Shown here: in pieces, positions 1-11,460 of the stretch
Layout of the letters: each line of letters begins with the position of its first letter
Position numbering within the stretch: position 1 is the first letter of the stretch
Assembly: GCA_035048815.1 (NCBI GenBank)
Contig: JAUCBN010000006.1
Location: 14,833,001-14,897,000, forward strand
DNA length: 64,000 nucleotides
Source: Abelmoschus esculentus
Lineage: Eukaryota > Streptophyta > Magnoliopsida > Malvales > Malvaceae
Reading direction: 5' to 3'
Notes under the pieces: model-generated
Databases searched by the model: none
What the model saw: the letters and a program-made list of their open reading frames with translations, nothing else
What the model was told of the DNA's origin: nothing
Program-made: the position numbers and the translations under genes

Positions 1-2820
1 TTGACTTCGATTTACTCAAGCTGAACCACATGTGAGGGATCGAAACGGTAACGCCTCAACAGAGACACGTAGAACACATCATGTATACATGCCAACTCTG
101 GAGGCAAAGTTAGCCGATAAGCTACCGGTCCAACCCTCTGAAGCACCTTATACGGTCTGATATCCTTGGGCTCAACTATCCTTTTTGACCAAACCGGATG
201 ATCCCTTTCCAGGGAGATACCTTGAGAAACACTTTCTCACCAAGCTTATACTCGATGTGCTTACGCTTCTTATCCGCATAAGCCTTCTATCTATCAAAAG
301 CTGCTTGTAACCTCTCCTTGATGATTTGAACTTTCTCCTTAGTGTCCTTAACAAGTTTCGAACCCACTATCTTTCTCTCATTGAGCTCTATCCAACACAA
401 AGGTGTCATGTACCTGCGTCCGTACAAGGCCTCAAAAGGAGTCATCCTGATGCTCGACTGATAACTGTTGTTGTAAACAAACTCTACCAACGGTAACTGT
501 TCTCCCAACTACGAGCAAAGTCTACCGCACAACACCGAAGTATATCCTCCAAGATCTGGATAACTCTCTCAGATTGTCCGTCGGTCTGAGGATGAAAAGT
601 TGTACTAAAGTATAACTTGGTGTCTAGAGCCTCGTGGATAGACCTCCACAACCTCGTTGTGAACCTCGGATCCCTATCCGATATGATCGATGAAGGTACA
701 CCATGTAACCTCACGATCTCCTTGATGTACAATTGAGCCAACTTTTCCAAACTAAAGTCCATCCTTACTGGTAAGAAGTGAGCTGACTTGGTTAATCGAT
801 CAACTATGACCCATATAGCAACATGTTTCCTCAACGTCATCGATAACCCGATAACAAAGTTCATGGTTACACGATCTCACTTCCACTGTGGAATCTGGAT
901 AGGCTGAAGCAAACCTGAAGGAACCTGGAGTTCCGCTTTCACTTGCTGACATGTCAAGCACTTTGTCACAAACTCGGAGACATATCTCTTTATACAAGGA
1001 CACCAAAAGAAAGAACGAAGATCCTGGTAAATCTTGTTACTACCCGGATGAATGGAGAACGGACTACGGTGAGCTTCCCTCAAGATACGATCCCTTAGAT
1101 ACTCTAAAGCCAGAACACACAACCGACCTTGGAAGTACAAAAAACCATTATCTCGTACTTCAAAGTCTAACGACTCACCTCTCTGAACAGCCTCTAACTG
1201 AGATACCACCTCCTCATCTAACACTTGTGCTCTCTTTATCTCCTGAACAAGCGTGGGCTCCATACGCAATTCAGCCAACAAACCACCATCATCGGTCATC
1301 CTCAACCGAGCAAACAAGGCTCTTAAGTCCGACATGTACTTCTTAGTCAAAGTATCGACGACCACATTCGCCTTGCGGGGATGATACTCTATGACACAAT
1401 CATAGTCCTTTAACAACTCTATCCATCGACGTTGTCTCAGATTCAGCTCTTTCTGGGTAAGCAGATACTTCAAACTCTTGTGGTCGGTGTAGATGTAGTA
1501 TTTCTCCCCATAGAGATAATGCCTTTATATCTTCAAAGCGAAGATAACTGCTGCAAGCTCAAGATTATGTGTAGGATAGTTCTTCTCACGAGGTTTCAAC
1601 TGCCTCGAGGTGTAAACAACCACCTTACCTTCTTGCATGAGCACACAACATAACCCATTCAAGGAAGCATCACTAAATACCACATAATCCTTTTCCGGTT
1701 GCATCAAGACCGGTGCCTCTGTCAAATAAGCTTTCAACTGCTCAAAACTCTATTGTCTTCTCTCGTTCTACACAAATGGAACTCCCTTCTGAAGCAACTT
1801 GGTCAAAGGTACCACTATGATCGAAAAGCCCTTAACGAACCTCCTATAGTATCCGGCAAGTTCAAGAAAGCTACGGACTTTCGATAATTTCCTCGGTGGT
1901 TTCCACTCCACTATAGCTTGGATCTTCTATGGATCTACTTGGATTTCATCCGATGCAACTATGTGGCCAAGAAATGCCACCTCAGACAACCAAAACTCGT
2001 ACTTATTGAACTTAGCGTACAAACGCCTATCCCTCAACACCTGAAGAACCACTCTTAGGTGATAATCATGCTCCTTCTCTGAGCGTGAATACACCAAGAT
2101 GTCATCGATGAACACAACCACAGACTGATCTAGGTACGGCTGAAAGATTTGGTTCATCAAGTCTATAAAAGCTGCAGGTGCATTAGTGAGCCCAAACGGT
2201 AGCACTAAAAACTCATAGTGTCCGTACCGCGTCCTAAAAGCGGTCTTCTAGACATCCTCATCCACCACCTTTAACTGATAGTACCCTGACCTTAGGTCTA
2301 TCTTAGAAAACACACGGGCACCCCTCAACTGATCAAAGAGATCATCGATCCTAGGCAAAGGATAACGATTCTTGATCGTGACCTTATTGAGCTGATGGTA
2401 GTCGATGCACATCCTCATCGAACCGTCCTTCTTCTCAACAAACAAAATAGGTACTCTTCACGGTGATACATTCGGCTTGATAAAACCTCTCTCAAACAAC
2501 TCTTGGGTCTGCTGTTTTAACTCTCTCATCTCTGTCGGTGCCATACGGTAAGGTGCTATGGACACCGGTGCCGTACCAAGCAACACCTCTATCCGGAACT
2601 CTAACTCATGATCGGGAGGTAAACCAGGTAACTCCTTTGGGAAAACGTCGGGATACTCACAGACTGTCCTCAAGTTCCCTAAAGCTGGGTTGCCAACACT
2701 CACATCCACCACGTGAGCTAAGAAAGCCTCACAACCTTGTTGGATCAACCTCTAAGCTGTCAACGCTGACACTACATTCGGTAAACACAGGTTTCTTTCA
2801 CCCCTCACAACAAGCTTAAA
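1..2820 (-). pseudogene. pol (RT, RNase H, integrase) of the Tekay-like element, broken
   Basis: Minus-strand fragments show RT at about 2748-1927, including the intact active-site motif FIDDILVYS near 2100. RNase H is at 1737-1525. The integrase HHCC zinc domain is at about 1230-1000 with CLTCQQ. The integrase core at 864-484 includes SDRDPRF and HPQTDGQSE. The GPY/F-type segment with VGPVAYRL near 100-170 runs off the left edge. The reading frame is broken by stops between all domains, so no polyprotein can be made. Because RT and integrase motifs are well preserved, family membership is secure. Confidence 0.85.
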
Positions 2821-2916
2821 ACCATCTGCCACTCTAAGCTTCAAACTCTTAGTTCTGCACCCCAAACTTGCATCATGTTCGAACAACCAATCCATCCCTA
2901 GGATTGCGTCGAACTC

Positions 2917-4378
2917 TTAAAACGGTAAGACCATAAGATCGAACGGGAAGATAGATCCTTGTACCTCGATCAGACACCTCCGATACACCTTATCCAACAA
3001 CACATCCAACCCTAAAGGGCTTGTCACACGGACCCCTATCTCAAGATCCTCCGCTGGTAACCCCCACTGCTGAGATATCCCACTACGGATATACGAGTGG
3101 GTAGACCCCGAGTCTACAAGAGCAACTATAGGTACAAAAAACAAACTGAACGTACCTGAGATCAAATTTGTGGTTGTCCAATCCTCCTGTGCCCTCACTG
3201 CATATTGTCTCGTAAGTGCTCTAGCAATGGACTGAAAGGTTCCTCTTGAGGCATGACTAGCTCCTCCACGAGAGAACCCACTACCTCTCTAAGCCTGACC
3301 AGGAGGAGACGTCACAACCTTAGGACAATCTCTCACAAGATGATCTGGGGACCCATACTGAAAACAACCTCTTGCAATGCCCCAATACTCTCCTCGATGG
3401 CTCCAGCCACAACACCTGCAGGTCTGAACACTGACACTAGGACTCCTCTGTAAACCCTCTAGACCCCCAGCAGAAGATGACAAACTGCCTCATATGTCTC
3501 ATAGACTCTGACCTTTGATCTGACCTCGAAATCTGATTCGATGTTCCTCTGTTCTAGTTCCAACGGTTCCTACTCCTACTAGAGTGAGACTGAGAGTTAT
3601 CTACATGACTCTAACTGGCTCCATCGGAGACTCCCTGTCCAACAAATGACCCATAGGTCAAACCCTGAACCTGCTCAAGGAACTTAGCACTGACAGCTAA
3701 CTCCGAAAACACGGTGGGTGGTCTAGCAGTGAGATAAGTCTGAATCTCCTTCCTCAGACCTCTTAAGAACCTCTTACACCTCATCTTCTCGGTAGCAATA
3801 AGCTCTAGGACATACCGGCTCAATTGAAGGAACTCTTGCTCATAAGCGAAGATCGAACGGTTCCCTTGAACCAGATGGGTAAACCGCTCCCTCAAGGCGT
3901 CGATGTGAGTCTCGCCCACATACTTGCTCTCAAACTCCTCAAGAAAGTCCTCCCACTTAGGATGATGGGAATACCAACACTGATCAACAGTATCCCAACA
4001 CTCTCTCGCGTTGCCCTTTAGAAGCGACAACACACACGATAACTTATCCTCTGACCTCAGTCTCATCTGCCTCATGATCCACCTCATGTCGTACAAACAC
4101 TGATCCGCCTATACGGGGTTATCCTGTTCCATACCAAAAAAGTCGATAACTCTCTATCTCCACACCCTCTTAACCCGTGCCTCACAAGGCGTAGAAGACA
4201 GCCTCGGTATAGCTCTCATTATCCTGTGCATAGTATGGTTCAACTAAGCAAAGTAGTTGACCCCTTGACCAACTACATCATCCGATGACACCTCCTCATC
4301 GGGCTCATACTCATAGTTGGAGTCTCCTCCTCGAGAACCCTGGCTCTCCTCCTGATCTCTCACGCGTCTAGGCATGCT
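2917..4378 (-). pseudogene. gag and protease of the Tekay-like element, broken
   Basis: A gag start is likely at 4378 (MPRRVRDQEE), followed by several stops. The gag core is open from 4096 to 3611 (retrotransposon gag domain, with WEDFLEEFESKY and HLVQGNRSIFAYEQEF). A zinc-knuckle segment with CCRCC-like cysteines lies at 3483-3289 but is partly degraded (CFQYGSPDHLVRDC is the best CCHC). The aspartic protease motif LVDSGSTHSYI is at about 3120-3090. These parts lie in order upstream of the RT on the same strand. Stops at former Gln codons suggest decay by C-to-T change. Confidence 0.8.
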
Positions 4379-4548
4379 TAGCACCCTTTGTACAACAACC
4401 ACAAACAGGATTACACCATCGAAATTTCAGCTTTAAAAGAAGTACTATATCGACTCGTGGGCAAGTACTAGTCTAACACTTATATAACATACTAGACTTC
4501 TCCGGAGACTCCTAGAACCGACTCAACCTGGGCTCTTATACAACTAAA

Positions 4549-6422
4549 TGTAATACTCGACCCGGATGTCACATTGAGCCTCCTGCCCAAAACCCGTATC
4601 TCAAAATTTTTCTTTAAAAGTTCAACAAGTAACCAAATCCAAGTCCAACTTAATTCATAAAATTCAAAACGAGTTAAAACATAATCCCAAAATAGTTTAA
4701 GGAATCGGAGCTTCAAAATGTTACATACCATTTAAAAATATTCGACCCAAATTTTAAATAACAAAGTTACAAATTACAAATAGGGTTCAACATAGTATTA
4801 TACCCACTATATCTAATAATTGTACTCTAAAAACACGGTCGATGCTGAAAGTCCAAACCTTGATGGTGCTCCACAAAACCCGCTTCACCCAACCTACGCA
4901 TGAAAAAAGATTTCGAACGTTGAGCCACACAAGCTCAATGGATACGCCAAACTTCGACCAACATCATTCATATCAATAACAGTAAAGCATGACATATAAA
5001 TCTCATGCATGGTATGATAGTCTAGCATGCTCGCCTAACACATGGCATAAATGAATGTATACTATCTCACACAGCATTTACAATCACACAAGTCAACACA
5101 CAAGAGTGAGTCTCACGTCCACAAAGCATCGAGATCCTACACTCAGGATTAAGGTCGCCTCAAATCCTATGCCCGAAATGTTACATCGGACATCTTCGAA
5201 CGAGGTTGCCCAACATTCAGAAAGGGGTGGAGGCCGCCCAACCAACCCCATGCTCGAAATGTTACATCGAACATCTTCGAGTGAGGCCGCCCAACACTCA
5301 GAATAAAAGTCTTCAATCATCACCCGGCATGTTACATCGGATGGTCTTCAACGTGTTGCAACATTTATGAATATCTTGATTTCCAATATACAAAGACTCA
5401 AACCACATAAACGATCCACCTAGGATCTATCACAACAATACATATTAAACATTATTGTTCATAAGTCTTTCGGGGTTATGATTATCAATCTTAGTTCGAT
5501 CATTCGTTTCATAGCTTTTAGATTAAAGTATATATTTATTACAATCACCGAGCTCCAAAACTCTACTCAACTTAGCCAAAAATACATAAGGGTATTGATA
5601 CCCTTAGGTAGGGTATCGAAACACCCTGTATCGATACCCACCCAAATAGGGTATCGAAACACAAGGGTATCGATACTAGTATCGATATCGCTTGACCAAA
5701 GTCAAAGTCAACAAAAGGGGAAAAACTGTTTCGATACACGTATCGATACAAAAAGTTTCTGGAATCCCTCGGTATCGAACCACGGTTCGATACCCATGAA
5801 CGACGAGCCAAAATATACTCATGGGTATCAATATCGGTAGCCCGAGTATCGATACCTCCTGCACGAAGGATGGGTCTGTACTTAAAAATTCTAGATTTTT
5901 AGCCTTAAACTTAATCTAATCGATTCTAAAGTCTTCCTACTCATTTTTAAGAGTATCGATACCAAACTATATGAATGCTTCCTACCATGATATGCATAAA
6001 AATTAGAAGAGTTGGGAGTATCAACCTTTAGCAAGCACAGCACAAAAACAAACTCCTTCTTCTCCCTCAAGACTTCTCCTTTCCTAAGCTTGAAGATGGG
6101 TCCACTTATTTCTCTACAAGAGGAAGACATTTAACCGTTAGCCACCATTTGAGGAGATTTTTGGAAATAAAAAGACTCAAGAAACTGAGATTTAAGCCCT
6201 TAAAACCTTATTCTCGTTCTCCTCTAAACCCCAAACTCACAACCCTTCATCCTCACCAAAAACTACCATCTTTACCTCTTTTTAAAGATCTCAAACCCCT
6301 CTACAACTTACCCTTCTAGCAAAAAACGAGAAACCACAACAATCCAGCAAAGTTTAAACCTTTCCTATATCTTTTTCCTTTCTTAAAGAAGATGATGAAG
6401 GGAGTAGAAGAGAAAAGAAGGG
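4549..6422 (-). repeat. 5' LTR of the Tekay-like element, larger part
   Basis: The left boundary is TGTAATACTCGACC, just right of a decayed tRNA-Met primer site (GCTCTTATACAA at 4532-4543, canonical GCTCTGATACCA). The LTR continues after the nested insertion at 12789 and ends TTGTTACA at 13012, giving about 2.1 kb in total. It contains three ~75-80 bp repeats around CGAAATGTTACATCG (5170, 5250, 5322) and a cluster of GTATCGATAC-type palindromes (5585-5860). A related solo LTR lies at about 42810-44563. Confidence 0.75.
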
Positions 6423-7745
6423 TGATGAGTGTTCGAATTTATATATTTTTTATTAATAATTATTTCCCATTGTCGATTTGATATTACTAATTTGGTTCTA
6501 TTTTGATCATTTTCAGTGTAGGAACTTATTTTTCAGAACCAACAAAAAATAGTGAATTCTGCATTTTTTTTATGACTGGAGTCATGGGCACGACGCTTTT
6601 CGATCTGGCAGATTTGGATTATCCAGTCAGCAAAAGTTTCTAGAAGATAGTCCAGTCATATATTTTAGAATAATGAATGGATTATTTGGGAATTATCTTG
6701 AAGATTTATCTTAGGAATTTAAATTTTAAATTTTAGAACATTTATCTTTATCTTCATCTTTTTTTATTTTTTTTTTAAATTTTGAATTGTTACATTTTTA
6801 GGGTTTTAGAATAGTATAAATACCCATAGAGGTAAAGCTTGAGATGTACTTCAATTTTCACTTTCTCTCTTGAGTAATAAAAGTTCTCTCTAGTTCTTTT
6901 ATTTTTCTTTGAGTTTTCTTATTTCTTTTCTTCTAGAAAATGCTAAGTATGATCTCATTCATGCTTAGCTAAACTTTCATTTAGCCGAAAGCTAAGTGAC
7001 GACTCAATCCATATTGTGAGAATCGTGAAGCACTTAATTCCTTCGGATAACATTCTTGATTTTCTGAAATCAAGGATTGGCAATCGGCTTTTCCTTTAAT
7101 GATCTCGATGCCTTCATTTCAAAAAGTGCACGTTGACTTGAAGATTGTTTAGATCTATCGTTGGGAAGAAAAATTGGCTGGTAGCAAATTTGGCTTCCTG
7201 TGAACAAACTTGGTGGCGGTCCACTAAGGGAAATCAAGATCGGGTTCGATTCTCTGTGAGACGCTATAACTCGAGTCAGGCTTTTCCAGTGCTTAAAGTT
7301 GTATTGGCGCTAACGACGATAGGCGTGGTTAGTCCAACAAAGACCGAATTCCGGAGATAGACTTGAGAATATTGGTTTACCGAAGAGAGAAGCAAGTTAT
7401 AAGGGTTGGGCCTTGTAGACTGTAACTGGCATGGATCTTGAAGTAAAATCTATTTCGATGATCAATTTGGAATTGAGGCGAAACAAAGCTTGAGGCTATA
7501 TCCTTTAAATTTATTACTTCAAATATTTATTTTTATTTAATTTCAGTTATTATTAGATTAAGTTTATTTTTAGTTTTATAATATCAAACCCCCATTTTCT
7601 AATTTTTTTTTTTTTGGAACAGGATCAATTCAATTCAATGTTGGAAATTTCTTAGTCCCTGTGGATCGACCCTACTTTCTTTATACTATTCTTTTATTTA
7701 ATTTGAGAAATAGGAATTATTTATTTGACAATTCGACGCTTGTCA
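6423..7745 (+). repeat. 5' LTR of the TR-GAG element
   Basis: Starts TGATGAGTGTTCG and ends GCTTGTCA, 1323 bp, with a matching copy at 11461-12783. It contains a TATA box at 6815-6822 and an AATAAA at 6876-6881. The C-rich CAAACCCCCATTTTC tract near 7586 and the poly-T stretch near 7606 are also present in the other copy. Confidence 0.93.
6815..6822 (+). promoter_or_regulatory. TATA box in the 5' LTR
   Basis: TATAAATA, followed 55 bp later by AATAAA (6876-6881). That spacing is expected for an LTR in which transcription starts and polyadenylation overlap in a short R region. The same pair is at 11852-11859 in the 3' LTR. Confidence 0.65.
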
Positions 7746-7748
7746 AAT

Positions 7749-7766
7749 TGGCGTCGTTGCCGGGGA
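7749..7766 (+). other. Primer binding site, tRNA-Asp type
   Basis: TGGCGTCGTTGCCGGGGA lies 3 bp after the 5' LTR. It matches the reverse complement of the plant tRNA-Asp 3' end (TGGCGCCGTTGCCGGGGA) with one mismatch, C to T at position 6. A tRNA-Asp primer is the established hallmark of Athila-group elements. Confidence 0.85.
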
Positions 7767-7996
7767 CTTCGGTAAAAATCACTAATATTGTTTTATTTTA
7801 ATCTATGACCAGGTCACTTCCGGGAAAACTAGTAGATTACGAACCCGAGATCGAAGCTTTTGTCCGGAGACTGCGTGGAGAGACCCTTAGGCGCAGAAGG
7901 TTGAATTGAGACCTTCAACCAAAACCAAATCCTGATTTTGAGGAAATTTCTTAAACCGAGGAGTTATTTACTTCTGACGACGAAGGATCAGAATAA

Positions 7997-10321
7997 ATGG
8001 CTGAACAAACAATTCGAGAGTTGACTGCGGCATCTAACGAGCAACAACCACTTTGTATCACGTTCCCAAATGGCGAAACACCGTTTGAACTTAAAACTGG
8101 TTTAATACATTTACTTCCGACTTTTCACGGCTTACAGAATGAAAATCCACACAAGCATTTAAAAGAGTTTCATATGGTTTGTCTGAGTATGAAACCACAG
8201 GGAGTATCCGAAGATCAAATAAAACTTCGCGCATTTCCTTTTTCTTTAGCTGATTTGGCAAAAGATTGGTTGTTTTATTTACCTTCCGGTTCAATTAATA
8301 CATGGGCTGATATGGCACGATTGTTTCTTGACAGGTTCTTTCCAGCGGCAAAAGCAAGCGAATTAAGGAGAAGCATCTTAGGAATTCAACAAAAAGATGG
8401 AGAGTCGTTATACGACTATTGGGAACGATTTAAAAGACTTTGCGCTAGTTGTCCGCAACATGGCCTAACTGAACAAACCCTTCTACAATACTTTTATGAA
8501 GGACTACTTCCAATGGAAATGAAAATGATCGACGCAGCTAGTGGTGGAGCCTTCGTAAATATGACTCCTACCGCCGCCAGAAATCTTATCTCAACCATGG
8601 TCGCTAATGCACAACAGTTTCGCCCAAGTGAACCCACTCGACGGGTTCACGAGATAAGTACATCTTCTTTAGAGGATAAAATTGATAAGTTAACTAATGT
8701 GGTTCAATCTCTTATTGCAGGTAAAATAGGTCCAGCTAGACTTTGCGGAATATGCACGATGCCGGATCATCCTACAGACTGTTGCCCAATGCTTCAAGAA
8801 GATAATAACGTTCAAGTAAATGCCGTTGGAAATTTTCCAGGACCTCCTCAAAGGCAATATGATCTCAATGCAAACAGTTATAATCCAGGTTGGAGGGATC
8901 ATCCAAACCTCAAGTATGGATCAAATCAAACTTATCAACCTAGACCACCTGCACCGCAACAATATCAACCACAAAAATCATCATTGGAGTCAATTGTCGA
9001 ACGTTTGGCGCTAGCTCAAGAAAAATTCCAACAAAAGACTGAGGCACACTTTCAAGAAATTGACAAACAAATGAGTCAACTTACATTAGCTGTGAGTCGT
9101 TTGGAATCAAAGGGAAAGCCACCGTCGCAAACTGAGCCAAACCCGCGACAGAATGTTAGTTCCATCACCCTTCGAAGTGGTACCATTGTCGAACCTAAAG
9201 AAGATGTCACGCAACCACATAAAAAGAAGGAAATCAAACCACAAGCTATCTCTACATCATCTCCTTATGACGTTCCACCTCCCTTTCCATCGAGATTAGT
9301 GAAGCGTGATAAGCAAGCCGAAGAACAAGAAATTCTTGACATGTTTCAGAAAGTGGAGATAAACATACCACTTCTCGATGTGATCCGAAAAATTCCAAGG
9401 TATGCTAGATTTTTAAAGGATCTTTGTACAAATAAAAGAAAGCTTACTGGGAATGAAAAGGTAAACTTAGGTGAAAATGTTTCTGCCGTAATTCAACGTA
9501 AAATTCCACCTAAGTACAAGGATCAAGGTATGTTTGCTATCCCATGTAAGATTGGTAAAGTTGGTATTAAACGAGCTATGTGCGATTTAGGAGCTTCAAT
9601 TAATGTCATGCCTCTTTCAATTTATAATTTATTAAGTGTTGAGCCTTTGAAGGAAACAGGTGTGACGATACAGCTTGCCGACAGATCTTTAGTGTATCCT
9701 GAAGGAGTTCTTGAAAACGTACTCGTAAAGGTAAAAGATTTATTTTTTCCTGCAGATTTCTATGTCATTGACATGGAAGATGATCGCACCAATGTCTCTT
9801 CCGAGATTTTACTTGGTAGACCATTTTTGAGCACATCACATGCCAAAATTGATGTAAGAAGTGGAATTCTTACCATGGAGTTTGATGGTGAAGTGGTAAA
9901 GTTTGACGTGTATAAAGCTATGAAATATCCTAACTCTATGCCTAATGTCAGTTGTGTTAATATATTTGATTCTTCTATGGATGAATATGTTAAACATAAT
10001 CTTTCTGATGAGTTATGCAGGAATCTAAATGCTGAAACTATTAAAGAAGTAAAAATGGATATCTCTTCTGATGTGCAATCACGCTCACTTTGCAAAGAGC
10101 TAAGTAAAAATTTAAATTTGATGTCTTCTCAAACTAACTTTTTTCCATTTATCTTGCAAGAACCAGAGTTGGAATTAAAATTACCACCAGATAAATTGCA
10201 GATTAAAGAAGATATTTTATCGAAAATGAAGGAACTCCATAACCGAAAAATTTCTCATGGAGAAATTCTAAGTTGGATAAAGAACATGAATTGGAAAAAG
10301 AATTTCTCGCAAAACCTGTAG
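7997..10321 (+). CDS. Intact Athila-type gag-protease protein of the TR-GAG element (774 aa)
   Basis: One uninterrupted frame. Residues ~60-210 form a retrotransposon gag capsid domain (DWLFYLPSGSINTW, FFPAAKASELRR, GESLYDYWERFKRLC). A short cysteine cluster CGICTMPDHPTDCCP (about residues 249-263) replaces a classical CCHC knuckle, as in Athila gag. Residues ~330-375 look coiled-coil. Residues ~510-620 hold a retropepsin-like fold with CDLGASINVMPLSIY, in which the usual Asp-Ser/Thr-Gly is Asp-Leu-Gly as in Athila relatives, then EILLGRPFLSTS. The ORF ends soon after PELELKLPPD, where an Athila polyprotein would continue into RT. Its role would be to assemble virus-like particles; it cannot copy or integrate by itself. 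The ATG at 7997 is the first in frame, 231 bp after the primer site. Confidence 0.9.
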   Translation: MAEQTIRELTAASNEQQPLCITFPNGETPFELKTGLIHLLPTFHGLQNENPHKHLKEFHMVCLSMKPQGVSEDQIKLRAFPFSLADLAKDWLFYLPSGSINTWADMARLFLDRFFPAAKASELRRSILGIQQKDGESLYDYWERFKRLCASCPQHGLTEQTLLQYFYEGLLPMEMKMIDAASGGAFVNMTPTAARNLISTMVANAQQFRPSEPTRRVHEISTSSLEDKIDKLTNVVQSLIAGKIGPARLCGICTMPDHPTDCCPMLQEDNNVQVNAVGNFPGPPQRQYDLNANSYNPGWRDHPNLKYGSNQTYQPRPPAPQQYQPQKSSLESIVERLALAQEKFQQKTEAHFQEIDKQMSQLTLAVSRLESKGKPPSQTEPNPRQNVSSITLRSGTIVEPKEDVTQPHKKKEIKPQAISTSSPYDVPPPFPSRLVKRDKQAEEQEILDMFQKVEINIPLLDVIRKIPRYARFLKDLCTNKRKLTGNEKVNLGENVSAVIQRKIPPKYKDQGMFAIPCKIGKVGIKRAMCDLGASINVMPLSIYNLLSVEPLKETGVTIQLADRSLVYPEGVLENVLVKVKDLFFPADFYVIDMEDDRTNVSSEILLGRPFLSTSHAKIDVRSGILTMEFDGEVVKFDVYKAMKYPNSMPNVSCVNIFDSSMDEYVKHNLSDELCRNLNAETIKEVKMDISSDVQSRSLCKELSKNLNLMSSQTNFFPFILQEPELELKLPPDKLQIKEDILSKMKELHNRKISHGEILSWIKNMNWKKNFSQNL

Positions 10322-11460
10322 TCTGAATCAGGTCGTCAAGCTAACGACGTTAAACAAAGCGCTCAATGGGAGGCAACCCATTTTCTTTATTTATTTATTT
10401 TTCTTCTTTTATTTATTTTTATTTTTTTCATCTAATTTATTTTCAAATAAATTTACACAGAATTTTCCCCAGATTTGAATGGCTTTGTCGTGCATGAAAT
10501 TTGAAAAAATTGCAAATGACCTCCAAAGTTGTCGACAACTAAATTTACTTTAGACACGGGGAGTATCTCTATTCCTTCTCTTGTGCTTTAATTTTCATAT
10601 TGAGATAATATGCTTAAAGTGAGGGGGAGTGGTTATATTTCTCCTTACTTGTTCATGTTAGTTTGAAGGTATATTTTAAGTTCTTATGATTGTTGTTTAT
10701 CTGGGTTGACTTATTAGTTTTATCATAATCCCTTGTTTACAAACTTGAATTAATTTTGTTATGCATGGATAATTAACTTGAGATGATTAGATGTTTTGGT
10801 GAAAGTTTTTAACCTTATAGTATAATTGTTAGTGTTGCTTAAATATGAGTTTGTGCTTGTTTTGCTAATAATGATGTTATCTTTAGGTACATGATTTTTT
10901 TTTGAGACGATTGTGAGGGGTAGATCGTTTGAATGTGACCGGATTGGAGAATCGGGGCGAGGTGCTTGGGTTGTCATCTTGTTTCCAGTTCAAAGATTCG
11001 GTGACGAGTCGAGACTACAGAGTTAGAGTTAATGAGAGTAGCGCTAAAAAAAGAAAAAAAAAAGGAAAAATGTCTTTTGAAAAAAATAATAAAGCGCTTG
11101 AAAAAAAAGAATAAAAAAAGAGAAAAATAATCTCTTTCAACAAAAAAAAAAGAGTGATATAAAAGGAGAGGAAAATAAAACTCACACTCCGCCAATCGTT
11201 TATCATGAAGGATCTAAACTTGATTTGATTTCGTCTCACAAGCAAATAGCAAAAGCTCTGCATATCTACCTTTTATTCATTTGGTTAATTATTGTTTATT
11301 GAAATATCATGTCACCTTTATTTGATTGTCTTGTCTAACTTCTTTAATTCATGCATGTACATGGGATTTGACATAAACTTTTTGAGTGAATTTTGATAAG
11401 TGACGAAAATGAGAATTTGAGTATGCTTGAGGACAAGCATTGAATAAGTGAGGGGGAATT
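10322..11460 (+). other. Non-coding 3' internal region of the TR-GAG element, ending in the polypurine tract
   Basis: No significant ORF. It opens with the block CAATGGGAGGCAACCCA (10364-10380), which in Athila elements follows the end of pol, so pol appears to have been removed between gag and this block. AGTGAGGGGGAGTGG occurs near 10619, and AGTGAGGGGGAATT at 11447-11460 touches the 3' LTR. The latter is the functional polypurine tract; the former may be a second, internal tract. An A-rich run lies at 11040-11160. Confidence 0.75.

Noticed and set aside
951..1346. 131-codon plus-strand frame
   Set aside because: Antisense shadow of the minus-strand integrase region.
7145..7360. 71-codon frame repeated at 12182-12397
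   Set aside because: It is the same LTR sequence seen twice, starts at a non-ATG codon, and lies in the untranslated leader part of the LTR. No domain.
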